This document shows positions 34,561 through 46,585 of a stretch of DNA of 64,000 nucleotides, one piece after another (position 1 is the first letter of the stretch; each line of letters begins with the position of its first letter). The translations under genes and the position numbers were made by a program. This stretch comes from Rhinopomastus cyanomelas. Taxonomy: Eukaryota > Chordata > Aves > Bucerotiformes > Rhinopomastidae. The stretch is taken from the NCBI GenBank assembly GCA_013400115.1, contig VXBP01002899.1, positions 400,881 to 464,880 on the forward strand. The letters are read 5' to 3'. Under the pieces are notes generated by a model. The model did no database searches. It was not told the DNA's origin and saw only the letters and a list, made by a program, of their open reading frames with translations.

Positions 34561-35658
34561 GTACCGAGGAAAACTTGTCCGCTGTCTCTTTTTCTGAGGG
34601 ACTGTGGTGATAGGACAAGGGGGATGGGTTCCAGCTCAAAGAGGGGAGATTGAGATGAGATCTGAGGCAGAAATTCCTCCCTGGGAGGGAGCTGAGGCCC
34701 TGGAACAGGTTGCCCAGGGAGGTTATGGCTGCTCCATCCCTGGAAGTGTACAAGGCCAGGTTCAGTGGGGCTCTGGGCACCCTGGTCTGGTGCGAGGTGT
34801 CACTCCCATGGCAGAGGGTTGGCACTGAATGATCTCTGAGGTTTCTCCCAGCCCAAACCAGTCTGCAATTCTGTGGCTCTTTCCAGTCTAAGCTAGAGGA
34901 GTGCTCAGCTACTGCCTGTTCCGTAGAAGCTGGGAAAAATGGCTAGAGAATATTAACTGGGTGTCGTAGAGGGGAGTGACAGTGGCTTTTGGTAGCCTTG
35001 ACCAGGCAAATGATTATTGTTTCAGAGGGTTAGGGTGGACATCATGTTTAATTCCTTGGCCCTTTTATGGCCTTTCTGATTGGTGTTACAAGAAAAGAGC
35101 AACTACTGTTAGGTGAGGGGAAGAGAAGAGGACTCTCTGTGCCTTCCTCAAGCCTTCCCATAGTAAATCAGGGCCTTCAGAATCAGCTCAGTTATCAGAA
35201 CTATAAACTAGCAAAGTACTCTCTACTGAAAGACTTTTCATAGCAGTAGTCCTGGAGACCTGGTGTCACTGCTGGAGGCTGGAGTGTGGTATGAGGTAAC
35301 CTGTTCCGTGGTTGAGTTGGTTTGGCTTCAGTTGTAGGGCCACGTGCAGCCATTAAAGGAGAATGATGTCATAAATGAACCAAAAAATGGGTTCACAATA
35401 AACTTTATTGCCAACAGATGTGGCACCAGTTGGCTTGTGGGGATGGGATGGAGACTGTCCCAGCCAAATCTGTTAGGAGTTGATGATACGGGACTTGACA
35501 GTGGTAACTGACATTTCCAGCTTGATGAATGCAGTGAAGGGCTGCTTTTTCCCTGGATGTTTGCAGTCCAGGGGGGTCCTTGTTGTGCTGATCTGGCAGA
35601 ATTAGTCCTCTCAGTGCCTAGTACAGACTGTGGGACTGATCCAGGTGCTTTGTGGCAG
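34561..35658 (+). other. MYO1D: MYO1D intron after exon 34337-34560
   Basis: This 1.1 kb phase-2 intron starts with a CR1 fragment at about 34600-34878. The remainder includes an unclassified stretch with back-to-back poly(A)-like hexamers at 35397-35402 (+) and 35404-35409 (-). It ends in a TGGCAG acceptor. Confidence 0.8.
34600..34878 (+). repeat. CR1 LINE 3' fragment beside a splice donor
   Basis: A sense copy from GTGGTGATAGGACAAGGGGG to CAATTCTGTGG. It begins about 40 bp after the donor of the exon at 34337-34560. Confidence 0.9.
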
Positions 35659-35803
35659 GTGGAGAGCAGGAGAACTCATCCGGAGCGTCCCACCAGAAAT
35701 CCTACCTCAACTGAGGGCCAAAGTTGCTGCCATGGAATTGCTGAAGGGTCACAGAGCTGATATTGGCCTGCAGAGAGCATGGGAGGGCAACTACATTGCA
35801 CTG
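35659..35803 (+). CDS. MYO1D: MYO1D exon, start of TH1 tail (about residues 782-830)
   Basis: The first base completes Arg. The exon then reads WRAGELIRSVPPEILPQ, LRAKVAAMELLKGHRADIG and LQRAWEGNYIAL, ending in phase 0. It matches the myosin-Id tail, where LRAKVAA.E.LKG and LQRAWEGNY are strongly conserved. TH1 is the tail-homology region that binds acidic phospholipids and holds the motor at the membrane. The acceptor is TGGCAG to 35658 and the donor GTGAGT from 35804 is a near-consensus site. It is separated by only 885 bp from the next exon. Confidence 0.95.
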
Positions 35804-36688
35804 GTGAGTCTGAGTGAAGTGATCGGTGCCATGGCTGGGGCTTCACCTGCTGAAAGGGTGGAAAAAAGGGTCCCTCCCTGGGAAGGGACTTATGAGAGGG
35901 GGCTTTTGTGACAGAATTAGGGCCAATGGCTTCAGACTGAAAGAGGGTGTATTGAGATGACATCTGAGGCAGAAATCCCTGTCTGTGAGGGAGCTGAGTC
36001 CCTGGAACAGGTTGCCCAGGGAAGCTGTGGCTGCTCCGTCCCTGGCAGTGTCCAAGGCCAGATTGGATGGAGTCTGGGCACCCTGGTCTGGTGAGAGATG
36101 TTATTGCCCATGGCAAGGGTTTGGGACTGGGTGACCTCTGAGCTCCCTTCCAACCTAACCCAGTCTGGGATTCTAAATTTGAAAAAGTGACTGTTGGTTT
36201 CTAGGGAGGGAGAGGTGCTTTGAAATCTCCTCTCTGAGTGGGTTTCTGTAGTTTCAGAGTCTTTTCCTTGTACTGCACCAGCAGGGACTTTTCTGAACAT
36301 TGAAGTCTCTGTTGAGCATCACAGGTGGCATTGATAGATGAGGAGTGCCGTGGGCTGGCGCTTCAGATGGCCAAAGCTAGGCAAGGAGTTGATGTAAAAC
36401 TGCAGTTCTGGCCCTGATGGGATGATAAGGAAGAGCACAAAGTGCAAGGGAGCAAAAGAATGCTCTGCAGTCAGGTTACTCCATCCTTCCTCCCAGCATC
36501 TCATTCTGTGAGGGGTTTTTCAGAGAGACATAAAGCTCCAGATGCTTTGCAAGGTGGCAGAGGCTGGTGGGAGCCTTGGGATGAGGTGCTGCAGCGTCGG
36601 TCCTCCCTGGCCCACCGTGATGTGACAGAGCTACTTCTCTCAGCTGGCAAGAGGAGGGGTGTGCCTGAGCCTGTCTTCACTCTTGCAG
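35804..36688 (+). other. MYO1D: MYO1D intron after exon 35659-35803
   Basis: This is the shortest intron of the window (885 bp, phase 0). It contains one sense CR1 fragment at about 35905-36175. The remaining 500 bp before the next exon look unique and carry no recognisable element. Confidence 0.85.
35905..36175 (+). repeat. CR1 LINE 3' fragment
   Basis: A sense copy closely parallel to the 34600 element (GAGATGACATCTGAGGCAGA and GGTTGCCCAGGGAAGC), ending CAGTCTGGGATTC. Confidence 0.9.
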
Positions 36689-36793
36689 AAAGCAGAGAAC
36701 CCCCAGTCCACGGGCTCCTTCATCCCTGTCACCAACGAGCTGAAGCGGAAGGACAAGTACATGGCTGTTCTCTTCTCCTGCCACGTCCGCAAG
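36689..36793 (+). CDS. MYO1D: MYO1D exon, TH1 (about residues 831-865)
   Basis: This exon encodes KAENPQSTGSFIPVTNELKR, then KDKYMAVLFSCHVRK, exactly 35 codons from phase 0 to phase 0. The variable KAENPQSTG stretch corresponds to KPDTPQTSG of human MYO1D and is the least conserved part of the visible protein. The following basic KRKDKY and the VLFSCHVRK strand start the PH-like fold of TH1, whose basic loops contact phosphoinositides in class I myosins. The acceptor is TTGCAG to 36688 and the donor is GTAACT from 36794. Skipping this exon would keep the frame but remove a tail strand. Confidence 0.95.
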
Positions 36794-37189
36794 GTAACTG
36801 CGGTGGGGGTGGGCTGGTGGGGAGCTGCTGGGTGAGAGGGGGTCTTGGGAAGCCAAGAGTAAGGTGGGATCCTGGAGAGGCTCAAACTGCTGCAGCTTCA
36901 TGCACTTATGTTTCATGGAACAGCATGGGTGGGATTTTGGTGGATACCTGACGCTGCACCTATGGCACCATCAGCACCCAGCTTGAGGGGCTTCTGTGGC
37001 CTCTTCCCACCCAAGTAAATTCACCTCATTCTGAGTAACTGGTTTGGGTCGGACTTTTTTCAAAGCAGAACCATTCATTTGTTGTTCACTTGGTTGGAAA
37101 GTTTAAAAAACTGATTAAAAATATGTTTGCATGAGGTTTAATGGACAGGTCATAACAATCATTGGACACGGAGGACACGAAGGACAGGG

Positions 37190-37278
37190 TTTAGTAGTGC
37201 TGATAGGGCTAGAAAAAGGTTGGACTTGATGATCTGGAAGATCTTTTCCAGCCAAAACTGCTCTATGATTCAATAATC
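37190..37278 (+). repeat. CR1 LINE tail-only fragment
   Basis: GGTTGGACTTGATGATCTGG and CTCTATGATTCAATAATC. Confidence 0.85.
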
Positions 37279-38181
37279 TAAACGATGCTGGTTCAAAATG
37301 TCTGTCAGGGAAGGATGGTTGGAATTTGAAAGCCAACAGACAGAAACATTCTCCGTGGCAGGCTGAGGCTGCTGGTGTTCCAGTGGTTTTAACAAGCTGT
37401 TGTTGTGTCTAGAGGGAAGTTGAGTCCCACAAGAGAAGCATCTGCATCATTACTGGTCATGATTCTGCAAATATTATGTCTAGCAGGCACAACAAGGAGC
37501 ATTTTGCAGCATAAAACCTCCCGTTCTAACAAACTTCTCTGCCAGTGGGAGTGAGGTTCCGTATCGACAGAGATTTGTAGAGAACAGAAAGAGAAATAAA
37601 TGTCTTCTTGCTTTCCAAACTAAAATTCAATGCAGGATCCTGCTGCTTTTAACTCCTTCTCTTCAAGGGCATCGCCCACTGGTTGCCTAGGTGGTTTGAG
37701 GGGACATTGGGTTGGATTGTGAGGATTGAGGACGATGGGCTGAGTCGAAGCCAAACCTCTTTGTTCCAGTTTGACTGGAACCTCCCTTAGGGATGAGGAG
37801 ATGCAGAATTTCCCTCTGGCTTTTTCCACTATAGGCTGGAAGCAAAGTCCTTCCTCTTGTGATGCATTTAATGAACTCGTTCCAGATTGTGGCTGTTTCC
37901 AGCTAAACTGTAGAAAGTTTGTTACAGATGTTACAGATGTGGTTATAGGAATGTGATTAATGGGAGGATGGTGAGGGAATTCCCAAGGGTGTGGTGTGTG
38001 TGATGGATGTGTCCCCAGTGAGGCTGTTTAATCCTGCTCCCTGTTGCGCAACTTTTAAGCTTTTAAGTCTTTAGGTTTCTCTCAATTGCTCCTGACTCAG
38101 CTCAGAAGGACAATCTCCTGGGCAGATGCCTGAGCATGGATCCAGACCTCACCCTCTTGAGGGTTTGGGAGCTCCTGCCTG

Positions 38182-38640
38182 TCACAGAGTCACAGAATGA
38201 CTGAGGCTGGAAAAGCCCTCTGAGTTCATCCAGCCCAGCCCAGGACCTAACATCACCCCAGTGGCCAGACTAGGCCACTAAGGGCCACAGCCAGGCTGAC
38301 CTTCAACACCTCCAGAGACAGTAACTCCACCACTGCCCTGGACAGTCCATTCCAGGGTCTGATCCCCCTTTCTGTGAGGAAGGGCTTCCTAACATCCAGC
38401 CTGACCCTTTCCCAGCAGCTTCAGGTCCTGGCCTCTCATCCTGTCTCAGGTTGCCTGGGAGAAGAGCCTGACCCCCACTTGACTACAACTTCCCTTCAGG
38501 GTGTTGTAAAGAGAGAGAAGCTGTCCCCCACCCCTGCTGGAGTCTCCTCTTCTCATCAGCTTTTCCCTCCAGTCCCTTCCCCAGCCTTGTTGCTCCACTG
38601 GACCCATCCAGCACCTCAGTATCTTGTGCAAGGTCTGAGC
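38182..38640 (-). repeat. CR1 LINE 3' fragment
   Basis: An antisense copy from TCACAGAGTCACAGAATGAC with the GGCTGGAAAAGCCCTCTGAG tail type. It extends to ACCTCAGTATCTTGTGC. Confidence 0.93.
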
Positions 38641-39271
38641 AGTTCTGTTCCACTGTAGAGCCTAAAGAAGTCCTCAAGGACACCAGCAGCCTTGTTTCCC
38701 TGTGCCCTGTCACTGGGAAAATCCATCCTCTGCTGGCTCTGCCACACTGGTGTCCAGTACTGCAGTAATCTGAGCAGACTGGAGGTGCAACAGGTGGTAC
38801 TGGGACACAGTGGATTTCTCATATTGCCTGGAAGGTTCCTTTGGGGGCTTTCAGAAGTGAAGAAAGCTTCCACTTACCAGGGCTGCTTAGAAACCTTTCC
38901 AAATCATCTTGTGACTTCGTGGGTCTCTTTCCTGTATTGGACAGGTCAGGCTTAACCCTCTGCTTGCCTGCTCAGCTCAGGCTGCTGTCTCACTGCTATG
39001 GAATCAGCGGGGAAGGAGCTCATGCAGGAGCAGGGCAGGAGAACATGTGGGTGAGGGGTCAGTGGGGCTGAGATGAGACTGAGCTGAGCTGCAGCCACCA
39101 GGAGAGATGTGCACGAAGCCAAGGGCCATGGGCTGGCTGCAGTGGAGGAGCTGCAAGTCCTTGGGGTCCTTCTTCTGGTCTTTGTTCTTAAAGGTCTGTG
39201 GTAGCCAGAAAAAACAGAGTTAAATCTAATGAAGATGCAGCTTCTCCTTCAGGAAAATGATCATCTTAAAG

Positions 39272-39570
39272 AATCACAGAATCACTGATTTGGGTTGGAA
39301 GGGACCTCAGAGGTCTCCCAGTACCAACCCCCTGCCGTGGGCAGCGACACCTCTCACCAGACCAGGGTGCCCAGAGCCCTATCCAACCTGGCCTTAGACA
39401 CTGCCAGGGATGGAGCAGCCACAGCCTCCCTGGGCAACCTGTTCCAAGGCCTCAGCACCCTCCCAGGGACGGATTTCTGCCTCAATCTCATCTCAGTCTC
39501 CTCTCTTTGAGCTGGACTCCAGCCCCCATGTCCTAGCACCGGAGTCCCTCAGAAAAAGTCAAAGCAGGGG
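39272..39570 (-). repeat. CR1 LINE 3' fragment
   Basis: An antisense copy: GAATCACAGAATCACTGATT, GACACCTCTCACCAGACCAG and GGGCAACCTGTTCCAAGGCC. It is the same tail type as 34878, 36175 and 48822. Confidence 0.92.
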
Positions 39571-40050
39571 CACCTCTCCTCAAAAGGTTGAAATCATTTC
39601 ACCATTGCTACTGAGGGCAAAACCACAACCTTGTGGGGTCTTCAGAGCTGTGTGTGAGCCTGGCACTTCCAAACATCTCTGTGTTTAACCTCAAATGACC
39701 CCTTTCAAATCTGGTGGAGCATCTTGTGGGTGAACCCTTTGTCTTCCCTCTTGTAGGGACAAGAAATGTCCAGACAAGCCTGAAGTGAACAAAGGAGGGA
39801 AGACAAACAATCCTGAACTTTGAAAGCCGACAAGGCAAGGACCTGACATTTCCAGACACAGCGTTTCTCTGGGTGTTCTCTGGGTGCCTTCAGTTTGAAC
39901 ATCGGATTTGCAGCCTAAGCGACAGTGAAACCTAGTGTAGAGCCTGTAAGGGACTCCGTGCTCTGGCTGCAAGAGCCCAGTCTTCACTCCAAAGGCATCA
40001 TTGGCCTTTTGCTGCTCAACTAAAGCATTTCACATCCTAAACTGTCCTTA

Positions 40051-40345
40051 GAATCACAGAGTGTTCAGGGTTGAAGGGGCCTCTAGAGATCATCCAGTCC
40101 AACCCCCCTACCACAGCAGGATCCCCTAGGTCAGGCCACTCAGGGCTGCATCCTGGGGGAGTTTTAAACTCTTTGGAGCAGGAGACTCCATAATCTCTCT
40201 GGGCAGCCTATTCCAGGGCTCTGTCACCCTCACAGTGAAGAAGTTCCTCCTCGTGTTGAAGTGGAATTTCCTATATTCCAGCTTATCCCTGTTATCCCTT
40301 GTCCTGTTACTGGCCACCACTGAAAAGAGACTGGTCCCTTCCTCG
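40051..40345 (-). repeat. CR1 LINE 3' fragment
   Basis: An antisense copy: AGAATCACAGAGTGTTCAGG, CATCCAGTCCAACCCCCCTA; its reverse strand encodes KLEYRKFHFNTRRNFFTVRV. Confidence 0.92.
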
Positions 40346-41217
40346 TAGGAGCTGCAGCATTCTGCCTCTTGCCCCAGCAGTAACAGCAGTCCAAGGGTCA
40401 GTGCAGTGGGACTTGGAGAATTCTGATTGCTAGTCTTCCTTCTTCTTTTCAAAAAGAAAGACTTTCTTTCCCTTTTAGCCTCATCCCTCTTAAACCACCC
40501 TATCCCATCCCAAAGGGAATTGGCACAAGGTGGCACCTGGTGTTCAGGTGTCCTGGAGGTCAGAGCATTCAGCAGGGAGCAGCTTCCACTGCAGGGAAGT
40601 TTGTCCAGTTTCTCTTGCTCATCCAGGTTTGCTGGGGATTTGCTGGTACTGTTTGTTTCTCTGCTGGACTTTGGCTGATGAGAAGCTTTAAGGGCTGAAG
40701 TGTCAGTGAAATGAAAATGCAGTGAACTGGGAGGTGATTTCATCACTCCTCTGGCTGCATCAGTCAGCAGAACCATGTTGCTCAGTTCATTTGTGGTTCA
40801 TTTTCATAATTCAGTTTATTTGAGGAATCTTGAGCAAAACCTGTTCCACTACTGCTGGTTGGGCAGGAAGAGGTTACTGGTGATGAGAAGCCCTTCAGTG
40901 AGAGAGGGGAAGGTTTTATTTCTGGAGCAGCAACAGACTTCCCTTGTGGCTTTCAGGAAGGCAGCGAAGTATCACACCACGTGTGAAGGACCTCTTGACT
41001 GACAGCACCAAGGTTTGGTGCCTGCTCTTCAGCACTTTCACAGAGTTGCTAATACTTCATACTTTGGAAAGAAAAGAAGTTAAAAGGATGAATCCTGGGT
41101 GACCTGAACATACAGCAACCCGGGCTTGAGTTCGTGGATCTAAAGATGTTCATGTACAGAACATCTCTCGTGACCTGTCAGGTGTCTGCTAAACTATTAC
41201 TATTACTTGAGATGTGT

Positions 41218-41602
41218 TGTTCAGCCTGGAGGGGAGAAGGCCCTGCGGGGAACCTTCTAGCAACCTTCCAACCCCTGAAAGGGCCTGTCAGAAGGCTGGG
41301 GAAGGCTGTTCCCAAGGGCAGGGAAAAGTAGGATGAGGGGTCATGGTTTGAAGCTGGAAAAGGGCAGAGTGAGGCTGGACAGGAGGAGCAAGGTTTTGAA
41401 TCTGAGGATGGGGGATTTCTGAAACAGGCTTCCCAGAGAGGTAGTGGAGACCCCACCCCTAGAGTCATTCAAGGTCAAGCTGGCTGAGACTCTGGGCAAC
41501 CTGGTGTGGTGAGTGCTTGTTCTGTGTGGTGTAGGGGGGTTGGACTGGATGCCCTTAGGTGGTCCCTTCCAACCCAACACATTCTATGACTCTATGATTT
41601 TA
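41218..41602 (+). repeat. CR1 LINE 3' fragment
   Basis: A sense copy from GTTCAGCCTGGAGGGGAGAA to ATTCTATGACTCTATG. Confidence 0.92.
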
Positions 41603-41694
41603 GTGGATGATTGATGTAGTTGTGATGTAGCTCTGGGTAGCCAGGGAACTGCTCCTGAAGTGCAGGTACCTGCTGGGAAGGTTTTCTTTAGCTC

Positions 41695-41800
41695 GAGTGC
41701 ATGGGGTCTTCATTTCAACAGCTTGACATTAATATTAACAGCTGCATCTGTTTGGACCAGAGCTTTTATAGCTCTTTTTGTAGAAGGTCTGTGAAGAGAC
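41695..41800. promoter_or_regulatory. candidate conserved noncoding element
   Basis: Unique sequence just after a CR1, with TTGACATTAATATTAACAGC followed by CTGCATCTG (E-box-like sites beside an A/T core). It is a suggestion from motif style only. Confidence 0.15.
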
Positions 41801-42449
41801 TTTGAAGTGTCGCTGATGGCAGATGCGTGGACCTGCTTTTTCGCAGTAGGTAGAAGCAGGTCGCTCCTGCCTGTGGAAAAATCCATCTTCTCAGAGCATC
41901 GTGGTTCTCTTCAGTTTTCAAAGGAGATTTTCCCTTTTTTGCCTCAGGAAAGTAAATGCATATTTCATGCAGAGCATCAGATTCTGTTGGATCACCTAGG
42001 AAACGACGGCGTCTCCGGTTTGGTTTGTTTTTTTAGAATACAGCTTTTCTTCCCACTTTCTCCCTTGCCATTTGTGGCACCAGGCTCCCTCGAGAGGACC
42101 AGTGCTGCCAACACCCAGTGCCCTGCAGCGTCTGGAGGCCCCTGGCTGAGACCTGAAAAGCTCATTTGGAGTTTTAGCTGCTGGGGGCTAGAGCTTCATT
42201 CTTCCCCAGAAGCTAAATTCAGAGCGATCCGCATTCGAATCAACCAAGCTATAAATACAAACTGCCCAGAAGGTGCTGAGAGCACAGTGCTGGGAAGGGC
42301 TGTTCTCTGGGAGGGTGGGAGCTGTATCTGAGGACATAAGGCCTGCCTGTCCTACAGACTGAGTGCAATGGTGGTGTTTGCCACGGTGCTGGCGTTTGTC
42401 TGGCTCTGTTCTGTGTGCCACCCTTCTTTTTGCTCTGGAAACACAGGAG

Positions 42450-43193
42450 GTGGATGATTTGCACAACCCCAGGTACCAGTATAGGTTGGGGACTGACCTG
42501 TTGGAGAGCAGCATAGGAGACAGGAACCTCAGGGTCCTGGTGGCAAGCAGGATGGCCAGGAGCCAGCAATGGGCCCTTGTGGCCAAGAAGGCCAAAGACA
42601 TCCTGGGGTGGATCAGAAGGGGGTGGTTAGTTGATCGAGAGAGGTTCTCCTTCTCCTCTACTCTGCTCTATTGAGACCACATCTGGAGTGTTGTGTCCAG
42701 TTCTGGGCCCCTCAGTTCCAGAAGGACACAGAACTGCTGGAGAGAGTCCAGTTTAGAGTCACAGAGGTGATGAAGGAAGTGAAACATCTCCTTTATAGTA
42801 AAGGCTGAGGGAGCTGGGTCTCTTTAGCTTGTAGAAAAGGAGACTGAGAGGTGACCTCATGAATGTTTATAAACATGGAAAGAGTAGGTGTCAGGAGGAT
42901 GGAGCCAGGTTCTGCTCAGGGACGTCCAGTGACAGGACAAGGGACAATGGGTGTCAGCTGGAACAGAGGAGGTTCCACATCAGTGTGAGAAGGAACTTCT
43001 TCACGATGAGGGTGACAGAGCACTGGAAGGGGCTGCCTAGGGGGGCTGTGGAGTCTCCTTCTCTTGGAGACATTTAAAACCTGCCTGGACATATCCTTGT
43101 GTGACTGGATCTAGGGGAACCTGCTTTGGCAGGGGGATTGGACTGGATGATCTTTCAAGGTCCTTTCCAATCCCTAATGTTCTGTGATTCTCT
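42450..43193 (+). repeat. CR1 LINE 3' fragment, about 745 bp
   Basis: A sense copy from ACAACCCCAGGTACCAGTAT through the ORF2 end (RRFHISVRRNFFTMRVTEHW) to CCCTAATGTTCTGTGATTC. Confidence 0.94.
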
Positions 43194-44164
43194 AATGGTG
43201 CCACAGTCCCGTGAGACACCTGGAGCAGAGTGATTCGTCAGAAGGAGGTGAAAAAGCCATGAGGTGTGGAGCAGCAAGGATTCACACTGCAGGGGAGATA
43301 AGCTGTGGGTCTTCCCTTTCATTGTGGCTCTGGAGCTGTTCAGCTGCATTTGCTGTGACCACGAAAACCAGTGGGTAACCACAAATTCCACTAGAGAAGT
43401 GGAATTTAGAAGCTGCTTGTAGGGCTGCTACCATATTGTACTGCCTTGTGAGAGCTGGAAGTGCTTCCTCATCCCCACCTTCTGGGAGCAGTGACAGGAC
43501 TTTCTCCTGCAGAGTGTCTCTGGTCACAGGGTTTGGTGTCTCCATGGGTGTCATGTGGGCTCTGCTGGAGGTGGGCACGGACAACAGGCAGGATGCTGTG
43601 GTGGGAGATGGGGCTGACAAGCAGGATTATGGTAGTGAACCCGTGGAGTTGGCAGATTCTTTAAAGAACAGTTAAATGAAGTGGGGACCATGAGCATCAG
43701 AGCTGAGGTCTGTGTGGGGCAGATCATAGCCTGACCCACTGGTGAAGCTGGAGCTCCCAAGCCACATTGCAGGGTGTGCTGTGAGCTGAGCCAAACCCCA
43801 GCCTGAGGAGCCTCTGCTGCTCGGCTCAGACACCCCAGCGTAGCACCAGGCACTCCTAACCTACTTTCTCTGGGCCATTCAGTGTTTCAGAGCCTTGAGG
43901 GGTTTTTTTCCTCTCATTCATCTGCTTCCTAAAATAATCCCAGTTATTCAACATCTCTTCCTGTGAGATCTTCCAGGCCCTCACTCATGTTCCCCACCTT
44001 CTCTGAACCATCACCCTCTCCATCCCAGTGTGTCACACACTGCTCCAGGTGAGACCGTGGCACCCAGGGCACGATTGCCCTCTCCGCTCCTTTCCACATG
44101 CCCAGCTCTTGCTGTTTCTCAGCTGCCTGGTGTGTTTGTGCCAAGATCTACCCAGAGCTGTCTA

Positions 44165-44470
44165 ACATCATCTTCAGTTCCTATTCCTGGGTTGGAGCTG
44201 TTAATGTGAAGCTGTCACATAACTCTCCAATTTGCATTCCTTGCCCCTGTCTGCTCTGAACTTTGCTCCTCTGCTGCCTGTCGACTGAGCAAATTGAAGG
44301 TCCCCAGTTGGCTCCTGACTTCACCCAGGAAAATCCTATTTACGTTCACCCGCCTCCTCACGTCTCACCCTTGTCTGCCCTTCCCAGCTGATTAATAAAT
44401 ATCTCTGTGACTCTGAGACACCGACGGCTGCGTTTGTGAACAATAATCCCGCTTCGTGTCCTACTTTCTT
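44165..44470. promoter_or_regulatory. candidate conserved noncoding element
   Basis: A 300-bp unique block with AATTTGCATTCC (octamer-like), GCTGATTAATAAATATC, CACCGACGGCTGCG and GAACAATAATCCCGC. It is neither CR1 nor coding. Conservation is untested. Confidence 0.22.
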
Positions 44471-45439
44471 GCTCACTTTGGACAGAACTTTGCCTCCTGC
44501 CTGGTGACTGCTCCCCAGCCCCTTGGGGCATCAGGAAGTCTGGATGGCACTGAGTGTTCTCCTTCGGTGCAGCATCTCCTGGATCAGTTTGTTGCCACAT
44601 TAGTGGGATGTTCTGGGAAACCCCATTAGCCAGAGACGAATGTTACCAGCAGCCTGGCAGGACGGTGGGGGTGAGTTGTGCTGGGACGGGCGGAGTTGAA
44701 CCGATCCGCGTTCAGAGAGGAGATGGGAACAGAGGCATCATCCCAGGCTGGCAGACACTCCTCTGGGGATGAGATCACTTGGTTTCCTGCTCTAACACAG
44801 TCCTCCAGCTTCTGTTCTTGTCAGCAATCCCACAAGTCCCTGAAGGTGTGGGTAGGAGTTGATTAGCTTCAGTCTTCCTGGAAGTGCCCCAGATGGGATG
44901 CTAACAGCGAAGGTACCACACTGACTACCACGTCCTTCCAATCAGAACAGGTTTAATAAGCAGCTGCATTATGGACAGTGATTTCCAGAGGGGCCTCTGT
45001 GTCATTTGTCAGCAGGTTGGGGGTTTTAACATCACGGGCTGCTGCAGACTTGATTGGTGGCAAAAACTAGCCATGACTTCAGATCATCAGGACATCGACA
45101 AAGAAGAGAAATGACATCGTTATGCGGTCACTGCGCAGGGTCTGCTTGGTCATTGCTTTGCATCACCAGATGATCTGTCCTTCCACTACAGAGAGCCTGG
45201 ATGTAGGAATGGCAACACCACAATCACATGTTGGGGCTGAGCACTTGGCTGGTTTCACTGGTGCTTGCTGGGGTCACTGCAGTTAACTTTTACCTTATCA
45301 GAATGTGTTGTTTGAAGTGAAGCGTAACCTGGCCTGGAGGTTCTCTGTGTTTGATAAGATCAGTAGTAATTATTGGCATCAAACAAAAAGGTGAGACAGT
45401 GCAGAGTGCCCCCAGTGATCCCACAGCACTGGGAAAAGC

Positions 45440-45935
45440 ATGTTGGGGAAATCAGACTGGCTCAGGATGAAAGGGACCTCAGAGACCATCTACTTCAATG
45501 TCTTCTCAACCAGACTTGGTGGTCAAGGCCTCATCCAACCTGGCCTTGAACACCTCCAGGGAGGGGGCAGCCCCAGCTGTTCCAGGCAATCAGTTCCAGA
45601 GTCTCTGCACCCTCCTTGGGCTGAAGAACTTACTCCTCATATCTAGTGTGAACCTCCTCTCCTTCAGTTTCAAATCATTTCCCCTTGTCCTACCTCTGGA
45701 TCCCCTTGGGAAAAGTCCCTCTGCAGCTTTCCTGGAGGTTTCCTTCAGGTTCTGGAAGGCAGCTGTAAGGTCCCCTGGAGGCTTCTCAACCCTGGGCTGA
45801 ACAACCCCAGCTCCCTCAGCCTGTCCTCAAAGCAAAGGTGCTCCAGCCCTTGGATCATCTCTGTGGCCTCCTCTGGCCTCGCTCCAACAGTTCTCTGTCC
45901 TTTTGCTGCCAGGGCCACCAGAACTGGCTGCAGGA
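45440..45935 (-). repeat. CR1 LINE 3' fragment
   Basis: A degraded antisense copy; GAAAGGGACCTCAGAGACCA, CTTGAACACCTCCAGGGAGG and GGCCTCCTCTGGCCTCGC are diagnostic. Confidence 0.9.
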
Positions 45936-46194
45936 GTCGAGTAGATAATCTCTGCTGTTGTTGACTGCTGGTGAGGTTAGGGGGGACAAGGTGTTGATGT
46001 AGTGGTTGGCCTCAACAGGCAACTGATGGTTCTTCACTGTATTTGTAACTGATCTTAAATTTACAGCAGTGGAGCCCAGAGCCAGCAGTAAGAAATGAAG
46101 ACGTTGACGTTTCCAGTGGTGATGCTGGGCTCCCAGAACCTGTTGGAATATTTCAGAGGCTGATTTCTCAGTGGCATGGGCTGATTAATTCACT

Positions 46195-46480
46195 GTGTGA
46201 TTGAAGTGGGAAGGGACCTCTGGAGGTCTGTGGTCCAACCTCTTGCTCTGAGCAGGGCTAACTTGAGAGTCAGATGAGGTTGCTAAGGCTCTCAGTCAGC
46301 TGAGTTTTGGAACTCCCCCAAGACAAGGGTGACATGGCCTCTCCAAGCCCTTTCCCAGGGCTGCCACCCTCCTGGGGATCATTTTTCCCTGATGTCCTGT
46401 TGGACTTGCTGCTGCTGCATCTTCTGCCTGTAGCCTCTTGTCCTGCAGCTGAACCTCTCCAGGAAGCCCAGTTCCATCTC
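46195..46480 (-). repeat. CR1 LINE 3' fragment, degraded
   Basis: GGGAAGGGACCTCTGGAGGT, then CAGGGCTGCCACCCTCCTGG and TTTTTCCCTGATGTCC. An old, rearranged antisense copy. Confidence 0.75.
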
Positions 46481-46514
46481 CTTTGTCAGAGGGTACTTTC
46501 ACTTAGAGAACAGA

Positions 46515-46585
46515 GCCATCAAATCATCAGATCATTCTGGTTGGAAGAGACATCCAGGATAATCAAGTCCAACCCAAAACACCTT
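46515..46585 (-). repeat. CR1 LINE tail-only fragment
   Basis: AGATCATTCTGGTTGGAAGA and ATAATCAAGTCCAACCC mark a 70-bp antisense tail. Confidence 0.8.

Noticed and set aside
36442..36951. 169-residue plus-strand frame overlapping a MYO1D exon
   Set aside because: It reads the exon in a different frame; the MYO1D frame between clear splice sites is the real one.
40126..40776. 216-residue minus-strand frame
   Set aside because: Its second half is CR1 ORF2 (KFHFNTRRNFFTVRV) and its first half has no resemblance to a known protein.
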